DNA of 64,000 nt, taken from Areca catechu. Its lineage: Eukaryota > Streptophyta > Magnoliopsida > Arecales > Arecaceae. Location: NCBI GenBank assembly GCA_021397845.1, contig CM038050.1, forward strand, positions 109,357,891 through 109,421,890. Reading direction: 5' to 3'. This document shows positions 48,201-59,010 of the stretch, piece by piece. The position numbers were made by a program, and so were the translations under genes. The stretch's first letter is position 1; each line of letters starts with the position of its first letter. Below the pieces are notes generated by a model. That model saw only the letters and a list, made by a program, of their open reading frames with translations, did no database searches and had not been told where the DNA came from.

Positions 48201-49077
48201 AAGGCTAGGACTAGTGCATTAGTTTCATTTTCTGCATTCTGGTTAGTCCGTATATGGTCTGATCATTGGATTGTTTCTCTCTATAGAGACATCCAAATTA
48301 CATGATTTCTATTTTGTTAGATCGAATTAATTTCAAAGTATTTTTTCTATTTTCTCAGATTTTATTTCAGTTTGTAGAGCTTCTACAAGCCGAAATACTG
48401 CCTGAGAAAATCTCAGATCTGAAATTTCAGCAAGCATCTCATTTTTTATTCATTCCTCCATCTAGCTTGTTTCTTGCATGTTTTAATTCCTGCATTTTGT
48501 TTAGCATTCACCCATCTAAAAGACACTAAATGAACAAAAAAAAATTTAAGTCATTTCATTAGTCATTATTGTGCTTCATTTTACATAACTTATCTTAAGG
48601 GCGTCAAATTAACATAGGGTCAGGATTTCATTACCTGTCCCTAGCCCAAAAACCACCACCCGGCATATCGAACCCTAGCCATTAACTAAAATCAATTAGA
48701 TGTTTAATCTGCTCTAGTGAGCTAGGGACACCCAGGAAGTCGGGTCGACCCTAGTGCCGAGCCAAGCTAGATTGCTTGTTGGTGTGTGCTTGAGTAGCTG
48801 GTGTCTAGGCAAGTGGTTCAGGGACTAGAGCCCGAAGGGAAGTGGGTTGGTTCGCTTACCTGGCCAATTTCTAATTGGCATCTAGGCAAGCAAAGAGGAA
48901 CCTCCACTCACCTTACACTTACCTGGCTAGGTGCCAAGTTACTACTTCCAGGTTCATCTTCTTGACTTTACATTTGAAGAGATCTCCTAGGTCTAGCAAA
49001 CCGTAGCATCGTTTTGTTACATATGCACTAGATCAGGAACCTCTTTTCACCCATCTTCTCCACCCTCTACCAACACG
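48201..49077 (+). other. Gypsy-A untranslated leader
   Basis: No gene is supported. The gag start used by gypsy-F is destroyed: a two-base loss turns ATGTGCACTAGA into ATGCACTAG (49023), so the next usable ATG is 49078. It contains the bulged-stem module. Confidence 0.82.
48798..48930 (+). promoter_or_regulatory. Leader bulged-stem RNA module (gypsy-A)
   Basis: Outer stem: CTGG-TGT-CTAGGCAAG (48798-48813) with CTTACCTGGCTAG (48918-48930). Inner hairpin: GCTTACCTGGCCAATT (48854-48869), loop TCT, AATTGG-CAT-CTAGGCAAGC (48873-48891). Confidence 0.74.
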
Positions 49078-49933
49078 ATGGACCAACTACGAGCCGACAT
49101 TGGAGCCTTAACCCAATCCATGACCCAGTTGATCAATAGACTGGACCAGAAAGAGGCCAGACTGAGACCCCTAGAGGAAGCTGCTAGACCCCGACCTGAA
49201 CCCAGTCCTGAGTCCCCTCACCCAAGGAGGAACCTGCCACAAGACCCTTACTTTAAGGATGACTTTGGGAGAGACCCTAACCCCTTTGTTGATACCCGTC
49301 CTAGGAGACCCAATCTGGAGGACCATGAAGAAAGAGCCCTTTGGAGCATCAAGCTTGAGGCACCCACTTTCGATGGTAGCTTAGATCCCAAGGTGTATGA
49401 AGATTGGGAGTCTGCTATGGAGCAGTATTTTGACTGGTACTCTATGTCTGAGAGAACTAAGTTTAAGTTTGCCAAGCTTAGGTTGGTTCGCCAAGCTTAG
49501 GTTGGTTCACCAAGCTAGGTTGTTCTGGAACAGTGTTGAGAACTACATAGAGCAGAAAGGTCAATTACCCATAACTGCCTGGGGGGAGATGATAGAAAAG
49601 TTTAGAAGGAAATACTTACCTTCATCTTACACCCAGAAATTGTTGGACCAATGCCAGACCTTAAGTCAAGGGAGTATGAGTGTGGCCAATTACATCGCCA
49701 AGTTTGATGAATATGTTATGCGATGTAAGGTTGTTGAATCACCTGAGGTAACCCTGTCTAGGTTTAGGGCTGGCCTACACCCAGACATCCAAAGAGAGCT
49801 ATATTTTAGATCAACCAGAACCTTGGAAGAAGATTACCAAGTTGCTAGGCTCTGTGAGCATTTTCAGAGAGCTCCCACCTATAGAAGACCTGAGCCCTTT
49901 AGAAACCCGAGCCGTCTCCCAAGATCCACTTTG
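49078..49933 (+). pseudogene. gag: Gypsy-A gag (capsid)
   Basis: ATG 49078 starts MDQLRADIGALTQSMTQL. The capsid follows: FDGSLDPKVYEDWESAMEQY, then WNSVENYIEQKGQLPITAWG and GSMSVANYIAKFDEYVMRCK. A 19-base tandem duplication (49471-49489 and 49490-49508) shifts the frame. The zinc knuckle and protease are gone: RNPSRLPRST joins LPNLPHYRMNPTEHQELH of pol at about 49930. Confidence 0.9.
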
Positions 49934-51700
49934 CCCAACCTTCCCCACTATAGGATGAACCCCACTGAACATCAGGAGCTTCATAAACAAGTGGGTGAGC
50001 TGCTTAGGAAGGGTTTTCTTAGGGAGAGTTTAAGTCCTTGTGCTGTCCCTGCCTACTTACCCCTAAGAAATATGGGACCTGGAGGATGTGTGTTGATAGC
50101 AGGGCTATCAACAAAATTACAATCAAATATAGGTTTCCTATTCCCCGCCTGGATGATATGCTCGATATGATGGCCGGTGCCACTGTCTTTTCTAAGATAG
50201 ACCTCAAGAGTGGTTACCACCAGATTAGAATTCGACCGGGGGACGAATGGAAAATAGCCTTTAAAACTAAGGATGGTCTGTTTGAATGGGAGTGATGCCT
50301 TTCTGGTTGTCTAATGCACCTAGTACCTTTATGAGAGTCATGACCCAAGACTTGCACGAGTTCACTGGAAAATTCCTTATAGTGTATTTTGATGATATCT
50401 TGATCTGTAGCAAGACCAAAGAGGACCATCTTCACCACCTAAGGCTAGTCTGCCAAACCCTTAGGAAAAATAGCCTTTATGCCAACCCTAAGAAGTGTGA
50501 GTTTTTGACAACTTGGGTTATCTTCTTAGGCTTTGTAGTTACCCCTAAAGGAGTTTCAGCCAACCCCGAGAAGGTTAGAGCTATAGTTGAGTGGCCTGTC
50601 CCTGTTAGCATCCATGATGTTCGTAGTTTCCATTGCCTAGCCACATTTTACAGATGATTCATTCAGGGATTTAGTTCAATTATCGCACCGATAACTGACT
50701 ACATCAGAAAGGAAGGTTTTCAATGGACTAAAGCTGCAGACAAAGCCTTCCTTGAAATTAAGGATAGAATGGTACGAGCACCTATCCTGAGATTGCCAGA
50801 TTTTTTTAAGGTTTTCGAGGTTGCTTGTGATGCTTCGAGAGTTGGGATTGGTGGAGTGCTTAGTCAAAAAAATCACCCTGTGGCCTTCTTTAGCGAAAAA
50901 CTTAACGAAGCCAAACTTAAGTACTCGACTTATGATAAGGAGTTTTATGCAATCATCCAAGCCCTTAGGTATTGGAGGCACTACCTTTTACCCCATGAGT
51001 TTGTCCTGTTTTTAGACCATGAAGCCATTCGATACCTGAACTCCCAGAAGAGATTGAACCCTAGGCATGCTAAGTGGGTTGAGTATATCTAAGCCTATAC
51101 CTTTGTGCTTAAACATCAAGGTGGTACTGAAAATAAGGCAGTTGATGCCCTTAGCCAACATGCCCTTTTGTTGAACATAGTTAGGACTGAGGTTGTAGGA
51201 TTTGACCGACTTAAGGAGCAATATGAATCTTGTCCTGACTTCAGTGAGATCTTCCAGTCTAAGCTTCACGAACCCTTTAGTAACCATAGTGACTATACCT
51301 TGTAAGAGGGTTATCTTTTCAAGGGTAATAAGTTGTGCATTCCCACGACCTCACTCCGAGATTTTTTAGTATGGGAAACCCATGCGGGAGGCCTAGCTGG
51401 TCACTTTGGTAGGGAGAAGACCATTCTAGCTGTAGAAGACCAGTTCTTTTGTCCTAGCCTTAAAAAAGATGTAGCCAATGTCATCTGTAGGTGCTGAACC
51501 TGTGCTGTGGCCAAGCAATAGAAACAGAATACTGGCCTGTACACCTCCTTGCCCGTACCTAGCCACCCTTGGCAAGACCTCAGCATGGATTTTGTGGTAG
51601 GATTACCCAAGATCGCAAGGAAGCACGATTCTGTCTTTGTAGTAGTGGATAGGTTTTCTAAAAAGGCTCATTTTATACCCTGCTCCCAAACCCTAGATGC
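49934..51700 (+). pseudogene. pol: Gypsy-A pol: RT-RNase H-integrase (truncated)
   Basis: RT has RMCVDSRAINKITIKYRFPI and YFDD at 50385-50396. A one-base loss near 50290 shifts frame. Stops lie near 50656 (TGA), 51090 (TAA) and 51303 (TAA), with more in the integrase finger. RNase H shows ACDASRVGIGGVLS and integrase HAGGLAGHFGREKTILAVED, DLSMDFVVGLP and DRFSKKAHFIPCSQTLDAS. It ends at the copia-D joint, so integrase keeps only its first catalytic Asp. Confidence 0.92.
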
Positions 51701-54093
51701 TTCTTCATCCAGACAGCTTCCTTGGCAGCTTCACTAATAGCAATGTACTCTGCCTCAGTTGTTGGGGCATCTATAGTTTGCTGTTTAGAACTCTTCCAGC
51801 TTACAGCTCCTCCATTTAGGGTAAAAACATACCCAGATATAGATTTGCTGTCATCTGGATCTGATTGAAAACTAGAATCTGAATAAGCTTTTAGTTTAAG
51901 ATCAGATCCTCCGTATATTAGAAAAATATCCTTAGTTCTTCTTAAGTATTTAAGAATATTTTTCACAGTCTTCCAATGATCCTCTCCTGGATCAGCCTGA
52001 AACCTGCTGGCTATACCTAAGGCATATGCCACATCAGGCCTAGTACATAACATAGCATACATAATAGACCCTACTGCCAAAGCATAAGATATAGAATTCA
52101 TTCTATTTCTTTCTTCAGGTATCTTTGGAGACATCTTTTTAGAAAGATGTATGCCATGACCAATAGGTAAGTAACCTCTTTTACTTTCCTCCATGCTAAA
52201 TCTTTTTAGCACTTGGTCAATGTACCTAGACTGGGATAAACCTAGCATCCTCCTAGATCTATCTCTATAGATCTTTATGCCTAGTATATAAGATGCTTCT
52301 CCTAAGTCTTTCATGGAAAACTATTTAGATAACCATACCTTGACAGATTGTAACATTGGGATATCATTCCCAATGAGGAGTATGTCATCTAAATACAGAA
52401 CCAAGAAAACTATGGCACTCCCACTAGTCTTCTTATACACACAAGGTTCATCCTCATTTTTGATAAAGTCAAATTCTTTGACTGTCTTATCAAATCAGAT
52501 GTTCCAACTCCTAGATGCTTGCTTTAATCCATAAATAGATTTTTTTAGCCTACATACCTGATTAGGTTTAGTCTCCAAGACAAAACCTTCTGGCTGTGAC
52601 ATATAAACCTCTTCCTCAAGGAAACCATTGAGAAATACAGTTTTCACATCCATCTGCCAGATTTCATAATCATAATATGCTGCTATAGCAAGCATGATCT
52701 GAATAGATTTGAGCATGGCAACAGGAGAAAATGTTTCATCATAATCTATTCCCTGTTTTTGTCTGAAACCCTTAGCCACTAATCTGGCTTTATAAGTTTC
52801 AACTTGGCCATCTGCCCCAATCTTTTTTTTATAGACCCATTTGCATCCAATAGGGTTAACACCCTCTGGTGCATCAACCAAAGTCCAGACTTGGTTGACA
52901 TACATGGAGTCCATTTTGGATCTCATGGCTTCCAGCCATCTGTCTGAGTCACTACTCATGACAACATCCGTATATGTTAGAGGCTCATCATTATCAATGA
53001 TTCGGGCTTCATTATTTTCAATAATGAACCCATACCTCTCAGGTGCATGTCGCACCCTATCAGACCTACGGATAGGAGTGGTGTGTTCAGGTTCTATACT
53101 AACTATGTTATGATTTGTTTGAGATGTATCTATTTGTTGAACTTCTTCAAGTTCAATATTTCTCCCACTGCCCTTTTGTAGGATGAAATCTTTCTCCATA
53201 AAAATGGCATGCCTACTGACTAAAACCTTTTGTTCAGTAGGGTGGTAGAAACAATATCCTATACTATCTTTAGGATATCCAACAAATAGACACTTTTCTG
53301 CTCTAACAGAAAGCTTATGTCCAAAATTTCTTTTGACATAGGCTGGACATCCCCATATCTTAAGATACGTAAGATTGGGTTTCTTTCCCCTCCATAACTC
53401 ATATGGAGTGCTAGATACAGATTTGGATGGCACTCTATTTAAAATATTAGCCGCTATTTACAAGGAAAATCTCCAGAAAGAAACAGGTAAGTCTGTGAAG
53501 CACATCATGGACCGTACCATATCTAATAAAGTACGATTTCTCCTTTCAGCAACACCATTTAATTGTGGTGTGTAAGGAGGAGTCCATTCAGAGATGATTC
53601 CCTTTTCTTTAAGGTGATCAAGAAACTCGATGGATAAGTATTCACCTCCTCTATCTGATCGAAGGATTTTAATACTTTTCCCCGTTTGTTTCTCTACCAT
53701 ACTTTGATACATTAAAAATTTTTCAAAAGCTTCGGACTTATGTTTCATTAGATACACAAATCCGTACCTTGAAAAATCATCAGTGAATGTGATGAAATAT
53801 GAATATCCACCCTTGGCCTGAGTTGTCATAGGTCCACATACATCAGTGTGTATGAGTCCTAATAACTCAGTTGTCCTTTCATTATGTCCACTAAATGGAG
53901 TCTTGGTCATTTTACCCATGAGACACGATTCACAAGTTCCTAATGATTCATAGTCATAAGGATTAAGGAATTTTTCCTTGTATAACTTGTTAATCCTTTG
54001 CTCACTAATATGTCCAAGATGACAGTGCCAAAGTAAAGTATTATTTACTTCATCTCTTTTTTCGTTTATTACTAATATGTAGTATATTGTCAT
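51701..54093 (-). pseudogene. pol: Copia-D pol: integrase-RT-RNase H
   Basis: Integrase is in the frame 54093-53458: LLWHCHLGHI, CESCLMGKMT, IHTDVCGPM, FTDDFSRYG and NGVAERRNRT, with D, D and E intact. A frameshift near 53455 leads to 53433-52495, which carries the RT start (NPIGCKWVYKKKIGADGQVE, YGLKQASRSW) and ends in TGA where CGA is expected. The catalytic box is YLDD (52397-52386). The frame 52314-51701 covers the RT end and RNase H (TTEAEYIAISEAAKEAVW). Few breaks, so relatively young. Confidence 0.93.
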
Positions 54094-55312
54094 CAGAAGA
54101 TAGAGTTAAGAGACGATTGCAAAATATGCCATTAAATATTATTTCATTAGAAAAACTGATTGAGCAGCCACTGCTCATTACATTCATAATATATTCTTGT
54201 TTAAGTAACAAGGGTACAGATATGATGTTTCTAATGATTCTAGGCATAAAATAACAATTTTTTAACTCTAAAATCTTCCCAGAAGGCAGCTTCAATATAT
54301 AAGTCCCTACAGCTTCTGCTTGGATGGAATCTCCTCCAGCACCGTAGAGCTCGAAGTCGCCTTCCTTCAAAACTCTAATGTTCTGTAGTCCCTGCAATGA
54401 TTTGCAGATATGATGACCACAAGCAGTATCCAATACCCAAGAGTTTGAATTAGAAGAGTCTAATGACAAAATTGCATGTATCTCATACATACCTTTTGGT
54501 GCATCACTAGCACCAGGCTTCACACTTGCAAGGTAAACCTTGCAGTTTCTTTTCCAGTGACCCGGCTTGCCACAATGAAAGCATGTCATTTGTTCGAAGG
54601 CCTTTTTTCCTTTCTTTTTCTTGATGCCCCTTTTTGGGTTCAACCTCCTCTTGGAACCCTTTTTGCCTATTTTCTTCTTGTTTACACCATCCACAAGAAG
54701 AAGTGGAGCCTTATTTTTCTTTAAATGGCTCTCTGTTGTTTTTAACATATTCAACAGCTCAGGCAAGGAAGTGTTAAGTTTGTTCATATGATAATTAAGA
54801 ACAAACTGTGAAAATGACTCTGGGAGTAACTGTAGGATCAAATCCTGATTCAACTCCCCATCCATAACAAAACCCAATTGACCCAATCGGGTGATTAGGT
54901 CAATAACCTTTAATACATGGTCTTGTACGGATGTACCTTCTGTCATCCTTGCACGGAATAACTGCTTAGATATTTCATATCTTGCAGTTCGACTATGTTC
55001 TCCATAAAGCTCCTTTAGATTGAGCAATATGGAGTTTGTGTCCATGCTTTCATGTTGCCTCTGTAACTCATTGGTCATAGAGGCAAGCATTATACACTTG
55101 ACAGTAACTGAGTCATTTTGCCACGTGTTATATATGGTCTTATCCTCTTGCGAGGCATCTTCCCCTAATGGTTCCAAGGTTGGGGTATCAAGAATATAAG
55201 AAATTCTTTCTTGGCTAAGTACTATCTTCAGGTTTCTCAACCAATCAACATAGTTTGGTCCAGTCAATTTATTTGCATCAAGAATGCTACGGAGTGAGAG
55301 TGAAGAGGCCAT
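54050..55312 (-). pseudogene. gag: Copia-D gag-protease frame
   Basis: ATG at 55312 opens 420 residues: MASSLSLRSILDANKLTGPN, the capsid (LLNMLKTTESHLKKNK), a Lys-rich stretch, zinc knuckle CFHCGKPGHWKRNC (about 54586-54545) and the protease start VLDTACGHHICKS. The protease triad reads D-T-A instead of D-T/S-G, probably inactivating. The frame ends in KRKKR at 54050, where a frameshift separates it from integrase. The gag part itself looks intact. Confidence 0.92.
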
Positions 55313-55500
55313 TTAATCTACATTAACAAAGAACATTACATAAGCAAACAACCAATGTTGACAAAACATAATTAAATTAGGACTTTAACTTAATTATGTC
55401 TCCTACTATTTTATCAAGCATCATAACCCTCCATGTGATGATCAAGAAAATCCTAATTGGTTTTCTTAGTGGGGTTGAGATCCTAATTCCTTACAAAAGA

Positions 55501-55799
55501 CCTTGTGTGTACACAACAAATCTTATATAAGTTCAAAGGTAGGAAAACTCTTTCCAATTGTAACTCATACAATTCTTAACTTATCTTGGCCTCTAAAATA
55601 TTAATAGCCTTGTGTGTACACAACAAACTATAATATTTTAGTTAAGTTAGACCCTTCATTGCTATATAGTCATGATATTAATTATAATACCCTTGTGTGT
55701 ACACAACAAAGTATTATATTAAATCATGCCATAAACATCAAATGTACCAAGCCAAAATTATATTAGTCACCATAAAAGGCCTTGTGTGTACACAACAAA
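55501..55799 (-). repeat. Four dispersed mini-hairpins in the copia-D leader
   Basis: CCTTGTGTGTACACAACAAA occurs at 55501-55520, 55608-55627, 55691-55710 and 55780-55799. On the RNA (minus) strand each can fold as UUGUG-UACA-CACAA. The sequences between them are not repeated. Confidence 0.88.
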
Positions 55800-55900
55800 C
55801 CTAATATGGATCATAACATAATAATGACTTGGCATGAAGGAAGGCCACATGTAGTGAATATTACACTAAGCATAATAATCAATAATTAAGTTAATCTTAT

Positions 55901-56040
55901 CGGCCAGGTAAGTGGGAGAGTGGTGGGAGTCCCCCCATTGCTTTCATTAGACACCAATGAGAATTGGCCAGGTCAGTCAACGGAACCAATTAAAAACCAC
56001 GACCTCTTTACCGATCATGAACCACTTTTCCTAGACACCG
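55901..56040 (-). promoter_or_regulatory. Leader bulged-stem RNA module (copia-D)
   Basis: Minus strand: CGG-TGT-CTAGGAAAAG (56040-56025) pairs with CTTACCTGGCCG (55912-55901). The inner hairpin CTGACCTGGCCAAT, loop TCTC, ATTGG-TGT-CTAATGAAAG lies within 55977-55941. The basal pairs CGG/CCG replace the CUGG/CCAG of gypsy-F, keeping the pairing. Confidence 0.73.
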
Positions 56041-56165
56041 AATGATAAACTAATCATATTGATTATTTTTGCTTTTGGTATATGACACTACAACTTAATA
56101 TGTTTTTAAAGAGAGCTTTATTAAAACAAAGCGCATTCTTTATATAACCTAGCAAATATGTGCCA

Positions 56166-56535
56166 TAGTGTGCCATCATACTAGGACAACCATTTACCAC
56201 ATAATGGATCCACCATTATGCCAGGGCAACCTTATTTCAGTATGATGACTAGAAGACTAAACATATCTCTATACAAATTAAGGTTTAAGTGAAAACCTTA
56301 ATTAGTGGCATACATCAAACATATATGCATAATTAACACAAATATGTGATTAGTGTGTCATCATACTAGGACAGCCATTTACCACATAATGGATCCACCA
56401 TTATGCTAGGGCAACCTTAGTTCAGTATGATGACTAGATGTCTAAACATATCTCTACAACACTTAGCGTTTGAGTGAAAACCCTAATTGGTGACATTAAA
56501 TCAAACATATACAATATCATATGTTACTTATATAC
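56166..56535 (-). repeat. 185-bp tandem duplication with nested inverted repeats
   Basis: TAGTGTG(C/T)CATCATACTAGG starts at 56166 and 56351. Within each unit CATAATGGATCCACCATTATG is an inverted repeat, enclosed by CATCATACT...AGTATGATG. Each unit could form one long hairpin. Confidence 0.85.
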
Positions 56536-56580
56536 ATATGCATCTAAAATTCAGCATATATATTTTAATCTTAATAAGGA

Positions 56581-56593
56581 GGTTCTGATACCA
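56581..56593 (-). other. Copia-D primer-binding site
   Basis: TGGTATCAGAACC on the minus strand, one base off the usual TGGTATCAGAGCC, lies next to the LTR end. Confidence 0.92.
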
Positions 56594-56594
56594 C

Positions 56595-59002
56595 TGTAGG
56601 GTTCGGTATCAAGGCGGAAACATAGATTTCAAAATTTTTATCTTTATGAAATCTTCACCAAACCCTTAACCCAAGATCTCCTTAAAAGAATTAAAACATA
56701 TAACATGTATATATAAGAATTAAACTCATATAAAAGTACTAACCTGTATTGCAAAAATCCAAACTCTGAATCTCCACCAGGTGCCCAAATGTTCACCCTC
56801 CAATGGTGATCCACACAGAAAAAGATGAAGACAATAATTTCTTGTTCTTGGCTCCTCTTCTTGAATTGTTTTTCAAGAATTCAATTCTTGGACTTTTCAA
56901 TTCTTGGACTTTTAGGCTAAAATTTTCTTTCTTGAAAGTTTCTTTTCTTCCTTCTTTCCTCTTCTTGAATTCTTTTCTTGAATTCCCTTTCTAGAATTCC
57001 TTTTCTTGAATTGAATTGGAGGAAGAAATTAAGACAAGTAGTGTCTTAATTCAAGAAAGAAAAGAAGAAGAACAGATCCTTCCTTTTCCTTTCCTTTACC
57101 GTTCAAGACCTTCCTCTTATTCTTGTTTAGGGTCAGAGTTTCGACAGAGATTATCTCTGTAAGGGAAACAATACCCAACAAGTATAAAGGGAAGGAGTAT
57201 TCCGGAGAGGAGGAGAGGAATATGATCTCTGTATATTTCTTCTTTTATTATCTATCAGAAAACCCCGAGAACCCAAACCCTTTTATAGATTTCAGAGGGG
57301 CGTTTTCTCAAAACATTACAACCCTCTGAAACCCCAGGAATCATGATCCCTCATTCCTCACGCGTCCCCTCAACCAAAAATCATAATTCTCTGATTTAAT
57401 TTTCATTTTTTCAATGAGGAGGACTATCGAAAAAACTCCAGGAATAATCGTGACTTTTGGAGACGGATTTGCGACCGAAAAATGACGGATCTTTTTCCTT
57501 AATTTTTTTGGCCATCAGATCCAGATCCAAGGGTGTCACATAAACATCCAAATTTCACCCCCCCCACCCTGTCCATTTTTTCTCCAATGGAATTTTCTTC
57601 CCACGCGCGTGAAGAGGAGTCCACGCGTGAGGAAAGGACTGAAATTTTCTTCTTGGCGCGCACGGGTAAGGAAAGGAGTGGGCGGCTTGGAGAGAGAGTC
57701 TCAGTGCACTTGATTTTCTTGGGTTTAGCCATGGGTTAGCCCAATGTCCAAAAAATTAAAGTAGACCTTAATCTGGTTCAATTAGAACCCAATTAAGCCT
57801 AATTCAGAACCAAATTCAAATCTGATTCGAATAGAAATTGGGTCTGCAACACATGCTAGTGTGTTTATCCTGCAAACATGATTTAATTCCAAATTAATTC
57901 CTTCATCAATTCTCTTTTGTGTGTGACCCATTGGGTTCCATACCTAGCCAGCAGTAGGTCGGAGTGCTATTTGACTTAATTCGGTTTGATCTCGACTAAG
58001 CCGATTTAGGTTAACTCAAACTAGCTCGACTCGGTCAATTAGAATCTAATTCTAATTAACTGATTTGAATTACCATAATTCAATCATATACCTACAAGAC
58101 AAGATTGACGTCTAGCAACATATCATGTATACCCGGAAGATGTAGAATTTTGGTGGAATTACCAAAATACCCTTCAGTGGTGAGTTACCGGGCAATTTAG
58201 TCCTTTGATCAACTTGCATCCCGAATATGATTATGAATATGGATACTTGTCAAATCCAATTTCATATTCATCCCTAGCTCAATCTTTATAATGATGATTC
58301 ATTAATGAACCATTAGAAATTAACTCTAATGTTCATACTTTGATCAAAGATTTCCTGAATCCATCATTTGATCGAAATTAGCTGGATGCAATTCCCTCTT
58401 ACTAGGGCTGATCAATTCCTTGTTGACCTACTCACAACCTCCATATACAATCCACCATACCCAGTATCACCTCGTGCATGACTCAGTGTCATGATTGATT
58501 GCGAACCAAAGTATGGATTCATATATATAAGGTACCATGGTAGTCTCAGGCCAAAGGACCATATGCACTACTCCCACTATGAGAATTATCTATTGACAAA
58601 CAGATAAGATTCCATTAGATATTCTCAATCTGGATCAATTCAGTGAACTCATTCTCTAATGAACACTCACATCCTAGTATTAGTGTCAAACACAAGTGAC
58701 TGTGAGATCAGTCACCCTCATCACAAAGCATATATAGGATGTGCTGGTCTTGCCGGAAACATTGATCCCCAACTCAATGTCCCATCGACCAGGAATATTT
58801 TAGATTAGGGTTTTAAGGCTTTAGGTCTCACTGGTATGATCTCATTATAACCCTAGAACCATAACCCTAATTTATGGGGTTCATCATATAATCATAAAGA
58901 CAGCGTATGATGAAAATAATGCCATTATTATAATAATGTCAATTCATTGATTTTGGGATCGAAATATAATATTTCAATTGGCTTTCAGGGCATAATCTTT
59001 CA
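56595..59002 (-). repeat. 5' LTR of copia-D
   Basis: It is 2408 bases. On the plus strand it starts TGTAGGGTTCGG and ends CATAATCTTTCA. It abuts the gypsy-A end sequence GGGAGAAC. It is the same family as 43546-45964 and the copia-C LTR pieces. Small frames inside, such as 57499-57739, are not considered genes. Confidence 0.9.
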
Positions 59003-59010
59003 GGGAGAAC

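Larger units (their letters stand above)
55313..56580 (-). other. Copia-D untranslated leader
   Basis: About 1.27 kb without a supported gene holds three structured parts: four mini-hairpins (55501-55799), the bulged-stem module (55901-56040) and a 185-base duplicated hairpin unit (56166 to about 56500). Confidence 0.83.
51701..59002 (-). mobile_element. Copia-D: Ty1/copia element, 3' end deleted
   Basis: On the minus strand the 5' LTR (59002-56595), primer site, leader, gag and pol run down to RNase H (51701). The rest of RNase H and the 3' LTR are missing. The joint to gypsy-A integrase falls in CTTCT (51700-51704), which fits both partners, so a short-homology deletion removed the ends of both elements. 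Confidence 0.9.

Noticed and set aside
49397..50170. 257-residue frame as an independent gene
   Set aside because: It is a gag fragment joined to RT by a deletion, following a 19-base duplication that shifted the frame.
55501..55799. CRISPR-like array (short repeats with unique spacers)
   Set aside because: Repeats are 20 bases with irregular 63-87 base spacers inside a plant copia leader. There are no cas genes and the setting is eukaryotic.
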